Below are positions 16,178 through 18,078 of a stretch of DNA of 18,078 bases, one piece after another. Under the pieces are notes generated by a model. That model did not search any database, was not told where the DNA came from, and saw only the letters and a program-made list of their open reading frames with translations. The DNA lies in NCBI GenBank assembly GCA_018898235.1, contig JAHIJU010000060.1, positions 1 through 18,078 of the forward strand, written 5' to 3'. Every line of letters begins with the position of its first letter. Within the stretch, counting starts at the first letter, position 1. This stretch comes from Actinomycetota bacterium. Its GTDB lineage: Bacteria > Actinomycetota > Actinomycetes > Actinomycetales > Cellulomonadaceae. Position numbers and translations under genes: made by a program.

Positions 16178-16680
16178 GCGCCCAGCTGTGGCTCGACCTG
16201 GTGGTCGGGCTCGTCGTGCTGGTCGGGTTGGTCGGTGCGGTGATCCAGGTGATCCCGGGCTCGACGCTGGTCGGGGCGTCCGTGCTGGTCTGGGGTCTGG
16301 TGACCCGGGGTGGCCCGGGCTGGACGGTCGCCGCGATCGCCCTGGTCGTCACGGTCGGGGCGCAGGTGGTGAAGTACCTGGTCGCGGGCCGTTTCCTGAA
16401 GGCCCGCGGGGTGCCGAACGGGAGCTTGCTCGTCGGTGGTGCGCTCGGGGTCGTGGGCTTCTTCGTGATCCCGGTGGTCGGGCTGGTCGTCGGTTTCGTG
16501 GGTGGCACCTACCTGGCCGAGTGGTACCGGCTGCGGGCCCATCGGCCGGCGTGGCGCGCGACGGTTGCGGCGCTGCAGGCGACCGGGCTGACCATCCTGG
16601 TCGAGCTGTTCGCCGCCCTCGTGGTGGCCCTGGCCTGGGGCGTGGCCGCGATCGCCGTGGGTGTGGGTGCGGACGCCTAG
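16174..16680 (+). CDS. DUF456 domain membrane protein
   Basis: A 168-residue integral membrane protein of unknown function matching the DUF456 pattern. A first helix at about 8-28 leads into IQVIPGSTLVG. Next come a second helix (about 51-68), a loop KYLVAGRFLKARGVPNGSLLVGG with the glycine-rich family core, GFFVIPVVGLVVGFVGGTYLAEW, and a last long helix (about 140-166). GTG 16174 overlaps the acetyltransferase TGA (GTGA), so it is translationally coupled. Its own TAG stop provides the first three bases of the TAGGCT -10 box of the next gene. Three to four membrane passes are expected. Confidence 0.88.
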   Translation: MSAQLWLDLVVGLVVLVGLVGAVIQVIPGSTLVGASVLVWGLVTRGGPGWTVAAIALVVTVGAQVVKYLVAGRFLKARGVPNGSLLVGGALGVVGFFVIPVVGLVVGFVGGTYLAEWYRLRAHRPAWRATVAALQATGLTILVELFAALVVALAWGVAAIAVGVGADA

Positions 16681-16683
16681 GCT
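16678..16683 (+). promoter_or_regulatory. Candidate -10 box of pcrA, overlapping the upstream stop codon
   Basis: TAGGCT fits TANNNT and lies 9 nt before ATG 16693; its TAG is the stop codon of the DUF456 gene. The spacing predicts a leader of only about three bases. No ribosome site is seen. Confidence 0.45.
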
Positions 16684-16692
16684 GGTGCGGCC

Positions 16693-18078
16693 ATGACCTC
16701 ACTGTTCGACCACCTTCCCCTGCCCGGGCCCGGATCGGGTTCCGGCGGGCCGCGGTTGCACCCCCAGGCCGGTCTGCCGGTCGGGCTCGCGCCGACCTTC
16801 GACCCGCAGGACGGACCGGCCGGCGACGGTCGGGTTGCGTCCCGCGTCGATGCCGCCGGTGCCGCCGAGCTGCTCGTCGGGCTCAATCCGGAGCAGCGCG
16901 AGGCCGTGCTGCACGGCGGTGGGCCGCTGCTCATCGTCGCCGGCGCCGGGTCGGGCAAGACGCGGGTGCTCACCCACCGCATCGCGCACCTGCTGGCCAC
17001 CGGCCGGGCGCGGCCGGGCGAGATCCTGGCGATCACCTTCACCAACAAGGCCGCCGCCGAGATGCGGGAGCGGGTGGCGAGCCTCGTCGGGCCGTCGGCG
17101 CAGCGCATGTGGGTGTCCACGTTCCACTCGGCGTGCGTGCGCATCCTGCGCAAGGAGGCGTCCACGCTGGGGCTGCGGTCGAGCTTCTCGATCTACGACG
17201 CGGCGGACTCCCAGCGGCTGATCACCCTGGTGTCCCGCGAGCTGGACCTGGACCCCAAGCGGTTCCCGCCGAAGGCCCTCGCGCACAAGATCTCGAACCT
17301 CAAGGACGAGCTGGTCGACGCCGACGACTTCGCGCGCACCAGCGGAGAGGGCCGGTCGAACGACTTCGACACGGTGCTCTCGCAGGTCTACACCCGGTAC
17401 ACCGCTCGCCTGCGGCAGGCCCAGGCGCTCGACTTCGACGACCTGATCATGTCGACCGTCGGGCTGCTGCAGGCGTTCCCGGGCGTCGCCGAGCACTACC
17501 GGCGCAGGTTCCGGCACATCCTGGTCGACGAGTACCAGGACACCAACCACGCGCAGTACGTGCTGGTCAAGGAGCTGGTCGGCCCCGCGGGGGGTGAGCC
17601 GGCGCCCGGCGAGCTCACCGTCGTCGGCGATGCGGACCAGTCGATCTACGCGTTCCGCGGTGCCTCCATCCGGAACATCCTGGAGTTCGAGGCCGACTAC
17701 CCGTCGGCGCGCACCATCCTGCTCGAGCAGAACTACCGTTCGACGCAGACGATCCTGTCCGCCGCGAACGCCGTCATCGCCAGGAACCCCGGGCGGCGGG
17801 CCAAGCGGCTGTGGACCGACTCGGGGGCCGGCGCCCCGATCGTGGCCTACGTCGCCGACACCGAGCAGGACGAGGCGCGGTTCATCACGGCCGAGATCGA
17901 CCGCCTCGGCGACGCCGAGGGCGTGCGGCCCGGGGACGTCGCGATCTTCTACCGGGCCAACGCCCAGTCCCGGGTGCTGGAGGACGTGCTGGTCCGCGTC
18001 GGCCTGCCGTACAAGGTGGTCGGCGGGACGCGGTTCTACGACCGCAAGGAGATCAAGGACGCCCTGGCCTACCTGCGG
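16693..18078 (+). CDS. pcrA: ATP-dependent DNA helicase PcrA/UvrD (SF1A), 3' end outside window
   Basis: A 3'-to-5' DNA helicase of repair and replication restart; the first 462 residues are present of roughly 750-850 expected. A non-conserved 60-residue extension precedes the helicase core. Motifs in order are the Q-motif LNPEQREAV (64-72), Walker A AGAGSGKT (83-90), Ia ITFTNKAAAEMRERV (114-128), STFHSACVRILR, Walker B VDEYQDTN (278-285), motif III VVGDADQSIYAFRGA (310-324) and motif IV LEQNYRST (344-351). The frame stays open to the last base in DRKEIKDALAYLR, just as domain 2B begins. The order and DEYQDTN box separate it from RecB and AddA. ATG 16693 is preceded by TAGGCT. The start MTSLFDHLP resembles a short clamp-binding-like motif; this is speculation. 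Confidence 0.96.
   Translation, partial: MTSLFDHLPLPGPGSGSGGPRLHPQAGLPVGLAPTFDPQDGPAGDGRVASRVDAAGAAELLVGLNPEQREAVLHGGGPLLIVAGAGSGKTRVLTHRIAHLLATGRARPGEILAITFTNKAAAEMRERVASLVGPSAQRMWVSTFHSACVRILRKEASTLGLRSSFSIYDAADSQRLITLVSRELDLDPKRFPPKALAHKISNLKDELVDADDFARTSGEGRSNDFDTVLSQVYTRYTARLRQAQALDFDDLIMSTVGLLQAFPGVAEHYRRRFRHILVDEYQDTNHAQYVLVKELVGPAGGEPAPGELTVVGDADQSIYAFRGASIRNILEFEADYPSARTILLEQNYRSTQTILSAANAVIARNPGRRAKRLWTDSGAGAPIVAYVADTEQDEARFITAEIDRLGDAEGVRPGDVAIFYRANAQSRVLEDVLVRVGLPYKVVGGTRFYDRKEIKDALAYLR

Noticed and set aside
16188..17597. 469-codon plus-strand frame overlapping DUF456 and pcrA
   Set aside because: An arginine/glycine-rich shifted reading of two well-supported genes.

Overview
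The window reads as chromosomal DNA of a high-GC actinobacterium. GC is very high throughout with strong third-position GC bias. GTG starts are common, several genes look leaderless (a TANNNT box about 6 nt before the start codon), and the gene families are typical of the Pseudonocardiaceae and their relatives. The genus cannot be fixed from the sequence alone; Pseudonocardia is a reasonable guess. There are no rRNA, tRNA, CRISPR, IS or phage features, and composition is even, so this is mostly core-genome DNA.

Layout, left to right. (1) 1-2403, minus: phosphoketolase, cut by the window edge a few residues before its end. (2) 2404-2634: divergent promoter region with a 10-bp-spaced direct repeat. 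(3) 2635-3504, plus: SURF1-family protein. (4) 3527-5260 and 5257-7053, minus: two half-ABC exporters with a 4-nt overlap, forming a heterodimer in which all ATP-site damage is confined to one of the two composite sites. (5) 7192-7932, minus: short-chain dehydrogenase/reductase. (6) About 7945-8224, minus: decayed remnant of a GrpB-family gene. (7) 8324-11368, plus: guaA, a DUF3817 membrane protein and a GT4 glycosyltransferase, tightly packed. (8) 11417-13143, minus: a small two-helix membrane protein and a PspC/LiaF-like membrane protein, overlapping by 4 nt. (9) 13269-15214, plus and divergent from (8): a PspC-domain histidine kinase and a NarL/LuxR response regulator, overlapping by 4 nt. 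(10) 15249-16680, plus: a four-helix membrane protein, a GNAT acetyltransferase and a DUF456 membrane protein, all overlapping. (11) 16693 to the right edge, plus: PcrA/UvrD helicase, amino-terminal 462 residues.

How the genes work together. The most coherent system is at 11417-15214. A LiaF-like PspC membrane protein faces a PspC-fused kinase and its regulator across a 125-bp divergent promoter. This is the arrangement of a cell-envelope-stress three-component system (LiaFSR in Firmicutes, EsrISR in Corynebacterium). The promoter holds three exact CCCTGA boxes 11 and 12 bp apart, a fourth degenerate box and one inverted copy; these are candidate operator sites for the regulator. Both divergent genes carry the same GACGAT hexamer exactly 6 nt before their start codons. 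The other points of interest are the segregated degeneracy of the ABC heterodimer, the GrpB pseudogene with an identifiable single-base frameshift, and a 12-bp tandem repeat lying over a stop/start junction at 15590-15637. I see no wholly unknown multi-gene system.
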